The position numbers and the translations under genes were made by a program. Of a DNA stretch of 64,000 nt, positions 1-8,515 are shown one piece after another. The number at the start of each line of letters is the position of its first letter. The first letter of the stretch is position 1. The notes beneath the pieces were generated by a model, which had not been told where the DNA came from, made no database searches, and was given only the letters and a program-made list of their open reading frames with translations. This DNA is from G963663315 sp965208975 (GTDB lineage Bacteria; Pseudomonadota; Gammaproteobacteria; Arenicellales; Poriferihabitantaceae): assembly GCA_965208975.1 (NCBI GenBank), contig CBDBQH010000001.1, forward strand, positions 186,001 to 250,000, in the 5' to 3' direction.

Positions 1-1
1 C

Positions 2-553
2 AGTACCATCGCCAACCGCCGCGGGTCGTTGTCGATTGATGACGAGGGGACGCCTGGCCAGAATACGGTACTGATCGAGAACGGAATCCTGACCGGCTAC
101 ATGCAGGATCATCTCAACGCCCGGCTGATGGGTGTGGCGCCGACCGGCAACGGCCGCCGGGAATCCTACGCGCATTTACCGATGCCGAGAATGACCAATA
201 CCTATATGCACAACGGCAATCATGACCCCGAAGAGATTATCGCGTCGGTTGACAAGGGTCTGTATGCGGTTAATTTCGGAGGCGGGCAGGTTGATATTAC
301 CTCCGGGAAGTTTGTCTTCAGCGCTTCTGAAGCCTATATGATCGAAAAAGGCAGGGTGACCTGGCCGGTCAAGGGGGCTACCCTGATCGGTAATGGCCCC
401 GAAGTGTTGACTCGTGTATCCATGGTCGGCAATGATCTGGCGCTGGATTCGGGAGTAGGGGTTTGTGGCAAAGACGGGCAGAGCGTCCCGGTCGGTGTGG
501 GCCAGCCTACCATGCGTATTGACGGGCTTACTGTGGGCGGGGTGTCGGTCTGA
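2..553 (+). CDS. tldD: TldD metalloprotease-family protein, C-terminal part (partial)
   Basis: This is the 3' part of a gene whose beginning lies outside the window. The frame is open from base 2. The visible part matches the conserved C-terminal half of TldD, with the signatures GTPGQ, GNGRRESYAHLP, FGGGQVDITSG, SMVGND and the typical ending DGLTVGG. TldD works with PmbA/TldE as a heterodimeric metalloprotease that processes modified peptides and CcdA-like antitoxins in well-studied relatives. The HExxxH zinc motif of TldD would lie upstream of the window edge and cannot be checked. The stop overlaps the first base of the pmbA start, so the two subunits are probably translationally coupled. 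Confidence 0.93.
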   Translation, partial: STIANRRGSLSIDDEGTPGQNTVLIENGILTGYMQDHLNARLMGVAPTGNGRRESYAHLPMPRMTNTYMHNGNHDPEEIIASVDKGLYAVNFGGGQVDITSGKFVFSASEAYMIEKGRVTWPVKGATLIGNGPEVLTRVSMVGNDLALDSGVGVCGKDGQSVPVGVGQPTMRIDGLTVGGVSV

Positions 554-1944
554 TGGCGCGGCCCGTTCAGGCGCCGCCACCGACATGGTTGCCTGAGGTT
601 CAGTCCGAGGTAGAGCAAAGCCTGGTTGATGTCGCGTCTGGCGCTCTGGAACAGGCGAAACAGCAGGGCGCCGAGCGGGCGGAAGTATCCATATCCCGGG
701 AGCAGGGGCGGTCAGTGACTGTGCGGCGCGGAGAAGTCGAAACCGTTGAGCATAATCGGGACAAGGGTATCGGGTTGACCGTCTATTTCGGGCATCGCAG
801 CGGTACCGCCTCGTCCACGGATTTTTCGGATGACGCGCTCCGCTCCTGTGTCCGGTCGGCGTGTAATATCGCCCGCTATACTGAAGAGGACCCGTGCAAC
901 GGATTGGCGGATATTGAATGGCTGGCTACCGAATTTCCGGACCTTGACCTGAATCACCCGTGGTCAATCCCGGTGGAGCGGATGATCGAAATTGCGGCAA
1001 ACTGTGAAACGGCCGCCATGGACAGTGATTGCCGGATCAGCAACACCGAAGGGGCTACTGTATCCAGTCACGGCGGGGTCAGTATGCTGGCTAATTCCCA
1101 CGGCTTTTTCGGCTTGTCGCGAGGAAGCCGGCATAGCATCGGCTGTTCGATGATTGCCGGGGCGGGCGAAGATATGCAGCGTGATTACTGGTATGACAGC
1201 AAGCGTCATGCGGATGATCTGATGGCCTCTGACGCAATCGGACTTGAAGCGGCGAGAAGAACCATTGGCAGACTCGGCGCGCGCAAGGTAAGAACCGGCG
1301 AGTATCCGGTGATTTTTGACGCCGCGGTTTCATCTACCCTGATTTCTCATCTGGTCTCCGCCATCCAGGGTTCCAGCCTGTATCGAAAGGCGAGCTTTCT
1401 GCTGGATGATATGGGGCAGCGTATCTTCCCGCGTGGACTGGGAATCGTCGAGCAGCCCCATCTTGAAAGAGCAATGGGTAGCGCGGTATTCGACACGGAA
1501 GGGGTGGTCACCCGCGCGAACCGGATTGTTTGTGACGGAGTACTCGAAAGCTGGTTGCTGAACAGTTATTCCGCCAGGAAGTTAGGTCTGCAAACCACCG
1601 GCAACGCGGGAGGGGTGCATAACCTGACCGTCAGCGTGGAGGCCGGCCAGTCGGGCGCGTCTGATCATCCAGAGCAGATGATTCGGGATATGGGGCGGGG
1701 GGTTGTCGTCAGCGAACTCATCGGTTTCGGCGTAAACACGGTAACCGGGGATTATTCACGGGGCGCCTTTGGTTTCTGGGTGGAGAATGGGGAAATCCAG
1801 TATCCGGTACAGGAGTTTACTATTGCCGGCAACCTGAAAGAGATGTTCAAATTGATCGTTGCAGTCGGTTCGGACGTTGATCTACGCAAAAACATCCGCG
1901 CAGGTTCCATTCTGATCGAAAACCTGACGGTGGCGGGCGCGTAA
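553..1944 (+). CDS. pmbA: PmbA/TldE, partner subunit of TldD protease
   Basis: 463 residues, the usual length for the family. It is recognised from the PmbA/TldE architecture: an N-terminal alpha/beta half with RGEVETVEHNRDKG and a C-terminal half with GNAGGVHNLTV, SELIGFGVN, GDYSRGAFGFWVENGEI and the closing SDVDLRKNIRAGSILIENLTVAG. TldE lacks the catalytic zinc motif and supports TldD. The ATG at 553 overlaps the tldD stop by one base. The gene is followed by a GC-rich hairpin and then by the convergent rppH. Confidence 0.93.
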   Translation: MARPVQAPPPTWLPEVQSEVEQSLVDVASGALEQAKQQGAERAEVSISREQGRSVTVRRGEVETVEHNRDKGIGLTVYFGHRSGTASSTDFSDDALRSCVRSACNIARYTEEDPCNGLADIEWLATEFPDLDLNHPWSIPVERMIEIAANCETAAMDSDCRISNTEGATVSSHGGVSMLANSHGFFGLSRGSRHSIGCSMIAGAGEDMQRDYWYDSKRHADDLMASDAIGLEAARRTIGRLGARKVRTGEYPVIFDAAVSSTLISHLVSAIQGSSLYRKASFLLDDMGQRIFPRGLGIVEQPHLERAMGSAVFDTEGVVTRANRIVCDGVLESWLLNSYSARKLGLQTTGNAGGVHNLTVSVEAGQSGASDHPEQMIRDMGRGVVVSELIGFGVNTVTGDYSRGAFGFWVENGEIQYPVQEFTIAGNLKEMFKLIVAVGSDVDLRKNIRAGSILIENLTVAGA

Positions 1945-2018
1945 ACGTGGACTCCCGTCTGCACGGGAAAGACAGGGCGTATCCATAACCCAAAACATCC
2001 TGCCTGCATCCCAACCAT

Positions 2019-2050
2019 TATCGTAGGGGCGGGTCTTGTGCCCGCCCGCA
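2019..2050. repeat. GC-rich palindromic intergenic repeat (copy 1)
   Basis: A GGGGCGGG arm faces CCCGCCCGC around a TCTTGTG loop, between convergent pmbA and rppH. It could act as a bidirectional terminator. Similar TAGGGGCGGGT / GCCCGCCC arms occur near 8450 and at 49312-49341, so this is a dispersed repeat family rather than a local accident. Confidence 0.6.
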
Positions 2051-2068
2051 ACATTAGGCCCCTGCGGC

Positions 2069-2572
2069 TCAGGAATGCGGGTTCTGGCGATTCAACAGCG
2101 GTTCCAGTTCGGTTAGCGCTTTTTTATAGACCTTCCTTTTGAATTCTACGATCTGATCCAGAGGTTGCCAGTAATCCACCCATTCCCAGCAATCAAATTC
2201 CGGCTTTTCGCAGATATCCAGCCGCACCCGGGATTCCTGGGCGAGCAGTTGAAACAGGAACCACCTTTGTTTCTGTCCACGGAACTGCGTGTACTGTAAA
2301 TGAGGCCGGGAGCGAATGGTATATGGCACGTCATAGCGCAACCAGGTTCCGGTATTACCCAGCAGCCTGACATCCCTGTCACAAAGACCGAGTTCTTCGT
2401 AGAGTTCCCGAAATGCCGCTTGACGCGGTGATTCTTCAGGTTCCACTCCTCCTTGTGGAAATTGCCAGCCGTCGTGACGGGAGCGCCGCGCCCACAACAC
2501 CTGTTGATTGTGATTACAAACGATGATGCCTACATTCTTTCTGTATCCATCTTTGTCAATCCAGGTGGCCAT
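2069..2572 (-). CDS. rppH: RNA pyrophosphohydrolase RppH (Nudix)
   Basis: 167 residues. The Nudix box is visible as GGVEPEESPRQAAFRELYEELG (GX5EX7REUXEEXGU). The surrounding sequence also matches RppH: GYRKNVGI near the start, WQFPQGG, GQKQRWFL, PEFDCWEWVDYW and VVEFKR-like IVEFKRKVY. RppH removes pyrophosphate from the 5' end of mRNAs and so triggers RNase E-dependent decay. A longer open frame exists upstream, but ATG at 2572 (protein MATWIDKDG) aligns with the family start, so it is chosen. The upstream extension would run antisense through the riboswitch region and is unlikely to be coding. Confidence 0.9.
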   Translation of the reverse strand: MATWIDKDGYRKNVGIIVCNHNQQVLWARRSRHDGWQFPQGGVEPEESPRQAAFRELYEELGLCDRDVRLLGNTGTWLRYDVPYTIRSRPHLQYTQFRGQKQRWFLFQLLAQESRVRLDICEKPEFDCWEWVDYWQPLDQIVEFKRKVYKKALTELEPLLNRQNPHS

Positions 2573-2637
2573 CTGCAAACTATACCACAAACAGGCGCAA
2601 TTAAATGGACATGCAACCCGGATTCTGCTACTGTACG

Positions 2638-2717
2638 GACACTTGTCGGGGTGCTGCACAGGCTGAGATAAAACCCGTAGAACCTGAAGAGGCCAGAACC
2701 TCCGTAGGAAACAAGCA
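2638..2717 (+). promoter_or_regulatory. TPP riboswitch (THI element) upstream of thiC
   Basis: The two conserved halves of the thiamine pyrophosphate aptamer are present in order. GGGGTGC followed by GGCTGAGA lies at about 2648-2668 and ACCCGTAGAACCTGA at 2673-2686. A short distal stem and CGTAGGAA near 2703 follow. The flanks CTTGT (2642-2646) and ACAAG (2711-2715) can close stem P1. About 125 bases of leader follow before the thiC start. It should repress the whole thiamine operon when TPP is abundant. Whether control is by termination or start-site masking cannot be read directly. Confidence 0.88.
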
Positions 2718-2843
2718 GCGGTAGATAGTCGGTTGCCTCCGGTTCCCTGACAAACACGAGCCATGATTCGGGTGTGATGCCCGGATAACGTCCGATTCCC
2801 CCGGCGTTCCTTGTTAAAGTGTTTATCAATTCCCGGAGATACC

Positions 2844-4703
2844 ATGAAGAATCCCGTCCCCCAAAGCCTCAATACCGCAGGATTAAGCGGTATTACCACT
2901 GACCCACTGCCCGGTTCCAGCAAGATTTACGTTGTCGGTAGTCGTGAGGATATTCGCGTGCCGATGCGCCGGATTAAACTGGACCCGACCCTGATCAAGG
3001 GGCTGGATAATTCCGGGTCGGTTGAATTGAATGAACCGCTGGATGTATACGATACTTCCGGGCCCTATACGGACACGGAAGTGGCAATCCATCTCGAAAA
3101 GGGTCTTCACCGGCTCCGGGAAAACTGGATACAGGAGCGGGGGGACACGCAACGGCTGCAGAATTTCAGTTCCGATTTTACCCGCCAAAGGACCAGGGAC
3201 AAAGAAACGCTGGCGGTGTTCGGGAATCGGACATTACCCCGCAAGGCGCACTCCGGCCGATGTGTGACCCAGATGCATTACGCGCGACAGGGTATCGTGA
3301 CTCCGGAAATGGAATTTATCGCGATTCGGGAGAATATGGGGAGACTGGCGGCTGGGCAGAGCGGGAATGGAACGGGGCGGATGATTACTCCGGAATTTGT
3401 TCGTCGGGAGGTGGCGGAGGGCAGAGCGATTATTCCCGCCAATATCAATCACCCGGAATCTGAGCCGATGATCATTGGCCGGAACTTTCTGGTCAAGATC
3501 AATGCCAATATCGGAAATTCCGCTCTGGGGTCTTCGATTGAGGAAGAAGTCGAAAAGATGGTATGGGGAATCCGCTGGGGGGGGGATACCACGATGGATC
3601 TGTCCACGGGGAAGAATATCCACGAGACGCGGGAGTGGATTATCCGCAATTCGCCCGTTCCGATTGGCACTGTGCCGGTTTACCAGGCGTTGGAGAAGTG
3701 CAAGGGAGTCGCCGAAGATCTGACCTGGGAACTGATGAGAGATACTCTCATTGAGCAGGCTGAGCAAGGCGTGGATTACTTTACATTGCATGCCGGGGTG
3801 CGGCTGCACCATATACCGATGACTGTGGAGCGGGTTACCGGCATCGTATCTCGCGGTGGTTCCATCATGGCGAAATGGTGCCTGGCACACCATCAGGAGA
3901 ATTTTCTTTATACCCGGTTCGAGGAAATTTGTGAAATCATGAAGGCGTATGATGTGTCTTTCTCGTTGGGAGACGGGTTGCGGCCAGGCAGTATCGCCGA
4001 CGCCAATGACGCTGCCCAGTTCGCGGAGCTTGAAACGCTGGGAGAACTGACTCAAATTGCCTGGAAACATGACGTACAGGTCATGATTGAAGGGCCGGGA
4101 CATGTGCCGATGCACAAGATCAAGGAAAACATGGACAAGCAGCTGGAGGTTTGCCACGAGGCGCCATTTTATACGCTGGGGCCACTGGTGACCGATGTCG
4201 CCCCTGGCTATGATCATATTACGTCCGGTATCGGCGCCGCCATGATCGGTTGGTTCGGGACTGCAATGCTTTGTTACGTAACCCCGAAAGAGCATCTTGG
4301 ACTGCCGGACAAGGATGACGTAAAGACCGGCATCATCACTTACAAGATTGCGGCCCACGCGGCGGATTTGGCGAAAGGGCATCCGGGGGCGCAGGCGCGG
4401 GACGACGCCATGTCGAAGGCGCGGTTCGAGTTTCGCTGGATGGATCAGTTCAATATCGGATTCGACCCGGATACGGCCAGGGCCTTTCACGATCAGACCC
4501 TGCCCAAAGCGTCGGCCAAGGTCGCTCATTTTTGCTCGATGTGCGGCCCGAAATTCTGTTCCATGAAGATTTCCCAGGAGGTTCGGGACACTTACGGGCA
4601 GCAGCAGAAAATTGAAATCGCTCAGGGCATGGAAGAAAAATCCCGGGAGTTCGTTGAAGGTGGCAGCGAAATCTACAAACCTCTCCATCCCGGGCAAGGG
4701 TGA
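2844..4703 (+). CDS. thiC: Phosphomethylpyrimidine synthase ThiC
   Basis: 619 residues from ATG 2844, which has GGAG just upstream. An in-frame earlier start at 2811 lies inside the leader and is not preferred. ThiC is a radical-SAM enzyme that rearranges aminoimidazole ribotide into HMP phosphate, the pyrimidine part of thiamine. The C-terminal cluster ligands are visible as CSMCGPKFC (Cys564, Cys567, Cys572). Other family blocks are GTVPVYQALEK, DGLRPGS, MIEGPGHVP and LGPLVTDVAPGYDHI. First gene of thiC-thiO-thiS-thiG-thiDE, under the riboswitch. The thiO start lies three bases after the stop. Confidence 0.97.
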   Translation: MKNPVPQSLNTAGLSGITTDPLPGSSKIYVVGSREDIRVPMRRIKLDPTLIKGLDNSGSVELNEPLDVYDTSGPYTDTEVAIHLEKGLHRLRENWIQERGDTQRLQNFSSDFTRQRTRDKETLAVFGNRTLPRKAHSGRCVTQMHYARQGIVTPEMEFIAIRENMGRLAAGQSGNGTGRMITPEFVRREVAEGRAIIPANINHPESEPMIIGRNFLVKINANIGNSALGSSIEEEVEKMVWGIRWGGDTTMDLSTGKNIHETREWIIRNSPVPIGTVPVYQALEKCKGVAEDLTWELMRDTLIEQAEQGVDYFTLHAGVRLHHIPMTVERVTGIVSRGGSIMAKWCLAHHQENFLYTRFEEICEIMKAYDVSFSLGDGLRPGSIADANDAAQFAELETLGELTQIAWKHDVQVMIEGPGHVPMHKIKENMDKQLEVCHEAPFYTLGPLVTDVAPGYDHITSGIGAAMIGWFGTAMLCYVTPKEHLGLPDKDDVKTGIITYKIAAHAADLAKGHPGAQARDDAMSKARFEFRWMDQFNIGFDPDTARAFHDQTLPKASAKVAHFCSMCGPKFCSMKISQEVRDTYGQQQKIEIAQGMEEKSREFVEGGSEIYKPLHPGQG

Positions 4704-4706
4704 ATC

Positions 4707-5834
4707 TTGAAACTTACGCAATCATTCGCGATTGTCGGCGCTGGTCTGGCCGGCCGATTGATGGCCTGGCAATTGCTTCAGGAAGGGCATGTGGTTACTC
4801 TGATTGAGAGCCGCGACCGCCAGGGTATCCGCAGCGCCGGGTGGACTGCGGCAGCCATGATTGCGCCTTATACCGAGGCCGCGCAAAAAGACGGGAGTGT
4901 GCGTGACATCGGTGTCGCGAGCATGGAATTATGGCCGAAAATAATTGCAGAACTGGAGAAGTGTGTAGCGTTCCCGATTTATTACCGCGCTCGCGGGACT
5001 CTGGTGGTTGCACACACTTCAGACCGGGAGGACTGGCGCCGATTCAATTCGATGGCTGCCGCCAGACTGGGCGAGTCGAGTTTCCAACGGCTGGAGCGTC
5101 AGCATATCCGCGCTCTCGAACCGATGCTTGCCGAGCGATTTGCTGAGGCGAGCTACTTTCCGGATGAGGCGGTATTATCCAATCACCAACTCTATCAGGC
5201 ATTGACCGGGGCGCTGGAGAAATACGGAGTCAACTGGCTGGAGAATCATCCGGTGTCCTGCCTGGAGGAAGTCTGGCAATCCGGCTGTTTTGACTGGGTG
5301 ATTGATTGCCGGGGGCTGGGCGCTTCCAATCAATCAGCGGACGATTGCGTGATTTCCCAGGCCGATTTGAGAGGGGTGCGGGGAGAACTGATTCGGGTTT
5401 ACGCGCCTGAGGTGAATATCCGCAGAACCATTCGACTGATTCATCCCAGATACCCGATCTATGTGGCGCCCCACGGCAATCATGTTTATGTGGTTGGAGC
5501 CACGGAAATAGAAAGCGATGCAATGCACGATGTAACCGTGCGTTCGGCGCTCGAATTATTGTCCGCGCTGTATATTGTCCATAGTGGTTTCGCGGAAGCG
5601 CGGATTCTGTCAATGGAAGCAAACTGCCGACCGGCTTATCCGGATAATATGCCACGGGTGCGTGTCTGCGACCGCACTGTTTCCGTGAACGGCCTGTATC
5701 GACATGGTTATCTGTTCGCCCCCGCATTGTTGGCGGATGTCCAGCATTATATCAATGGCGATATGGAGATGATCCGGTTCGGTCAGTTGTTCGAATCAGT
5801 TCTCCCGGATGTGAAGAGTGAAAATTACGGTTAG
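4707..5834 (+). CDS. thiO: Glycine oxidase ThiO
   Basis: 375 residues, starting at TTG 4707 immediately after thiC. The N-terminus holds the FAD dinucleotide motif GAGLAG at residues 11-16 and the frame shows the DAO-family pattern (SAGWTAAAMIAPYTEA, then a C-terminal NGLYRHGYLFAPALL). ThiO oxidises glycine to the imine that ThiG uses for thiazole formation. Placement between thiC and thiS supports ThiO rather than another D-amino acid oxidase. Its last 17 bases overlap the thiS start. Confidence 0.9.
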   Translation: MKLTQSFAIVGAGLAGRLMAWQLLQEGHVVTLIESRDRQGIRSAGWTAAAMIAPYTEAAQKDGSVRDIGVASMELWPKIIAELEKCVAFPIYYRARGTLVVAHTSDREDWRRFNSMAAARLGESSFQRLERQHIRALEPMLAERFAEASYFPDEAVLSNHQLYQALTGALEKYGVNWLENHPVSCLEEVWQSGCFDWVIDCRGLGASNQSADDCVISQADLRGVRGELIRVYAPEVNIRRTIRLIHPRYPIYVAPHGNHVYVVGATEIESDAMHDVTVRSALELLSALYIVHSGFAEARILSMEANCRPAYPDNMPRVRVCDRTVSVNGLYRHGYLFAPALLADVQHYINGDMEMIRFGQLFESVLPDVKSENYG

Positions 5835-6030
5835 TCTTAATAATCGCGTCATACAGGTCGCGCCACAGTCTACGCTCGCGGTCCTGCTGGATTCTTGCGG
5901 ATACGATGTCGAAACAACGCCGTTTGCGGTGGCGATCAACAGTACCTTCGTTTGTCGGGAGCAATACGCTTCGCGGATAGTCGAAGACCAGGATCTGATT
6001 GACATTGTGCAGCCGGTTTGTGGCGGGTAA
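5818..6030 (+). CDS. thiS: Sulfur carrier protein ThiS
   Basis: 70-residue ubiquitin-like protein starting with GTG 5818 inside the end of thiO. The C-terminus is CGG, giving the Gly-Gly that is adenylated and thiocarboxylated in all ThiS proteins. It carries sulfur to ThiG. Overlap with thiO and immediate proximity to thiG indicate translational coupling. Confidence 0.92.
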   Translation: MKITVSLNNRVIQVAPQSTLAVLLDSCGYDVETTPFAVAINSTFVCREQYASRIVEDQDLIDIVQPVCGG

Positions 6031-6050
6031 CGGACAGTTCTGGCGGCTTG

Positions 6051-6899
6051 ATGATGTTGAATGAAGTAAATACTGAAACGGAAGGCCGGCTAACCCCGGA
6101 ACCGTGTTCCGATGGCTGGGAGATCTACAGCGTTCCGCTGCAAAGCCGGTTTCTGATTGGCAGCGCCCAATACCCCTCCCCGCTGGTTTTACGCAATGCG
6201 GTGGAAAAATCCGGAGCGCAAGTGATTACCGTGTCCCTGCGACGTCAAACCCCGGAGCGTCAAGGCGGGAATCGGTTCTGGGATGAGCTGCGCACCCTGG
6301 GGATTCATATTCTGCCGAATACTGCGGGTTGCCACAGTGTCGAGGAAGCCGTTGCTCTGGCACAGATGAGTCGGGAGCTGTTTTTAACCAACTGGATTAA
6401 ACTGGAAGTGATTGGCGATGATTATAATTTGCAGCCCGATCCCTTGAAGCTGGTCAAGGCCGCGGAAAGACTGATTGCCCTGGATTTTAATGTTTTCCCC
6501 TACTGTACGGATGATCTGGTTTTATGCAGAACTCTGGCGGAGGCGGGTTGTGAGGTGGTCATGCCCTGGGGGGCGCCGATCGGCACCGGTCAGGGGCTGA
6601 ACAATCCGTACTCACTGGCAACCATTCGGGACCGTCTGCCCGAAACCAAACTGATTATTGATGCGGGTATTGGCAAACCTTCCGATGCCTGCCAGGCCAT
6701 GGAAATGGGTTACGATGGCGTATTACTGAATACGGCCGTGGCCAAAGCGATGGATCCGGTGCGTATGGCGGATTCCTTTCGGGGCGCGATCACTGCCGGG
6801 CGTCTGGCCTTCCAGGCCGGCGTTATCCACAAGCGGCAGAGCGCCTCGCCGAGTACGCCCACAGTGGGCATGCCTTTCTGGCATCAGACTTCCCGGTAG
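6051..6899 (+). CDS. thiG: Thiazole synthase ThiG
   Basis: 282 residues from ATG 6051. A longer open frame begins with TTG at 6018 inside thiS, and the ATG at 6054 is also possible. ThiG condenses DXP, the glycine imine and ThiS thiocarboxylate to the thiazole phosphate. The TIM-barrel blocks are clear: SRFLIGSAQYPS, VTVSLRR, the Schiff-base lysine in NWIKLEV, PYCTDDLVL, MPWGAPIGTGQG, IDAGIGKPSDA and DGVLLNTAVAKA. It sits between thiS and the fused thiDE gene. Confidence 0.95.
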   Translation: MMLNEVNTETEGRLTPEPCSDGWEIYSVPLQSRFLIGSAQYPSPLVLRNAVEKSGAQVITVSLRRQTPERQGGNRFWDELRTLGIHILPNTAGCHSVEEAVALAQMSRELFLTNWIKLEVIGDDYNLQPDPLKLVKAAERLIALDFNVFPYCTDDLVLCRTLAEAGCEVVMPWGAPIGTGQGLNNPYSLATIRDRLPETKLIIDAGIGKPSDACQAMEMGYDGVLLNTAVAKAMDPVRMADSFRGAITAGRLAFQAGVIHKRQSASPSTPTVGMPFWHQTSR

Positions 6900-6900
6900 A

Positions 6901-8400
6901 TTGGTTCAGCGTTCGGGCGAGCAGGCTGTACTGGTGGTCGGTGGAACAGATCCGACATCCGGCGCTGGCGTTCATCTCGACAATCGCGTTCTGCAAACCC
7001 TGGGAGTGCACGGGTTTTTCATAATCAGCGCGATTACGGCCCAGAACAGTCGTGGGGTTTCATTGTGCAGGGCGATAACCGGGGAGTCATTCGACCGGCA
7101 ACTGGAATGTATTCAATCTGAATTTACCCCCGGCGCCATCAAGGTGGGTCTGATCTGTGATAGTGGGCAAATACAGTCTGTCTGTTCGCTACAGGAGCGG
7201 CTTGACTGCCCGTTGATCTGGGACCCGGTGATGGTCAGTTCATCGGGCGGGACGATGGTTGATGCCGAAACGGTTCGCGGGAGCATCATGCAGGTAGCGG
7301 ACAGGATTACCCTGTTGACTCCCAATATCGCGGAAGCGCAGGCTTTATCCGGCATGAAGATTGACTGCCACGATGACCTGGTTGCGGCCTCATCACGCAT
7401 ACTGGAATCCGGAGTATCCAGCCTGTTGATCAAGGGCGGGCATCTGGATAGTCCGGCGCTCAGCAATACCGGCGATAGCGAAAATGAATGTTGCGACTAT
7501 TTCAGCGATGGTCATGAAAGCTGCTGGATAGTCAGCCCGCGGATGGGAAAAGGGAGTTCAGTCAGAGGTACGGGCTGTACCCTGGCCACGGCCATTGCCG
7601 GAGCCATGGCCCTGGGTCATGATCTGCGGGACGCTATCATTTTGGCAAGAAGCGTGGTCAGGCGCAATATCCAGTCTGATTATGATCTGGGTGGAATGAG
7701 GTTCCAGTCGTGCCAGCCCTGGCCGGATCATTATCGACAGCTGCCAGCGCTGCGTTATACCGATCCACAGAAGATGAAACAGACCTTTGCCCGCTGTGAT
7801 ACCGCTCAGCTCGGAATCTATCCGGTGGTGGAAAGCGCTGACTGGGTACGCCGTTTGCTCGAATCCAAAGTGCGGACGATCCAGCTGCGAATCAAGAATG
7901 CCAGTGAGCGGCACATTGAGGCAGAAATTATCGCCGCGGTCGAGATTGCCAACCGGGCCGGGGCCAGGTTGTTCATCAATGATCATTGGCGCCTGGCGAT
8001 CAAACATCGGGCCTACGGGGTCCATCTGGGTCAGGAGGATATAAGGAGCGCCGACCTGGCGCCGCTGAGTGAATCCGGGCTGCGTCTGGGTCTATCCACT
8101 CACAGTCATTGGGAGATGGCTGCGGCGATTGATCTCGACCCGAGTTACATCGCAATCGGTCCGGTCTACCATACCACCAGCAAGGTCATGCCATTCGCGC
8201 CGCAGGGGGCCGACAAGGTGCGTTACTGGGTGGACATTCTGGATGGGCGGTGGCCTCTGGTCGCCATTGGCGGCATTGACCTGGAGAGGGCGCGGACGCT
8301 CAAATCCAGTGGAGTGGGTTCGGTCGCGATGATTTCGGCGATCACCCAGGCAAAATCATGGAGACAGGCCACCGCTAAATTGCTGGATTTGTGGTCTTGA
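6901..8400 (+). CDS. thiDE: Bifunctional HMP-P kinase / thiamine phosphate synthase (ThiD-ThiE fusion)
   Basis: 499 residues starting with TTG 6901, one base after the thiG stop. The first ~260 residues are a ribokinase-fold HMP/HMP-P kinase (GGTDPTSGAG, ITAQNSRGV, DPVMVSSSGG, GTGCTLATAIAGAMA). Residues ~300-499 are a ThiE barrel (TIQLRIK, FINDHW, GVHLGQED, GLSTHS, YIAIGPVYHTTSK, VAIGGIDLERA). The enzyme makes HMP-PP and joins it to thiazole phosphate to give thiamine monophosphate. ThiDE fusions are known in gammaproteobacteria. The final kinase ThiL is not found in this window. Confidence 0.94.
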   Translation: MVQRSGEQAVLVVGGTDPTSGAGVHLDNRVLQTLGVHGFFIISAITAQNSRGVSLCRAITGESFDRQLECIQSEFTPGAIKVGLICDSGQIQSVCSLQERLDCPLIWDPVMVSSSGGTMVDAETVRGSIMQVADRITLLTPNIAEAQALSGMKIDCHDDLVAASSRILESGVSSLLIKGGHLDSPALSNTGDSENECCDYFSDGHESCWIVSPRMGKGSSVRGTGCTLATAIAGAMALGHDLRDAIILARSVVRRNIQSDYDLGGMRFQSCQPWPDHYRQLPALRYTDPQKMKQTFARCDTAQLGIYPVVESADWVRRLLESKVRTIQLRIKNASERHIEAEIIAAVEIANRAGARLFINDHWRLAIKHRAYGVHLGQEDIRSADLAPLSESGLRLGLSTHSHWEMAAAIDLDPSYIAIGPVYHTTSKVMPFAPQGADKVRYWVDILDGRWPLVAIGGIDLERARTLKSSGVGSVAMISAITQAKSWRQATAKLLDLWS

Positions 8401-8410
8401 GAAGAATCGG

Positions 8411-8477
8411 CGGACAGGCACGGAGGCCTGTCCCTACGATAACGGGTGGAGCGTCACTGTGCCCGCCCGCAAGGGGG
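8411..8477. repeat. GC-rich palindromic intergenic repeats
   Basis: Between convergent thiDE and ispB lie GGACAGGC...GCCTGTCCC and further on GTGCCCGCCCGCAAG. The first unit recurs as two copies at 22172-22257 and in altered form near 54824. The second matches copy 1 at 2019. The hairpins may double as terminators for both genes. Confidence 0.5.
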
Positions 8478-8515
8478 AATGGTTGCGGGGAGTGATTGAG
8501 TTCCCCTGTCTTTAG

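Noticed and set aside
2573..2923. N-terminal extension of RppH up to 2923
   Set aside because: It would be antisense to the TPP riboswitch and has no similarity to Nudix proteins; ATG 2572 fits the family.
3234..4721. 495-residue open frame antisense to thiC
   Set aside because: It is a long shadow frame created by the codon use of thiC, has no recognisable domain, and thiC has complete family conservation over the same bases.
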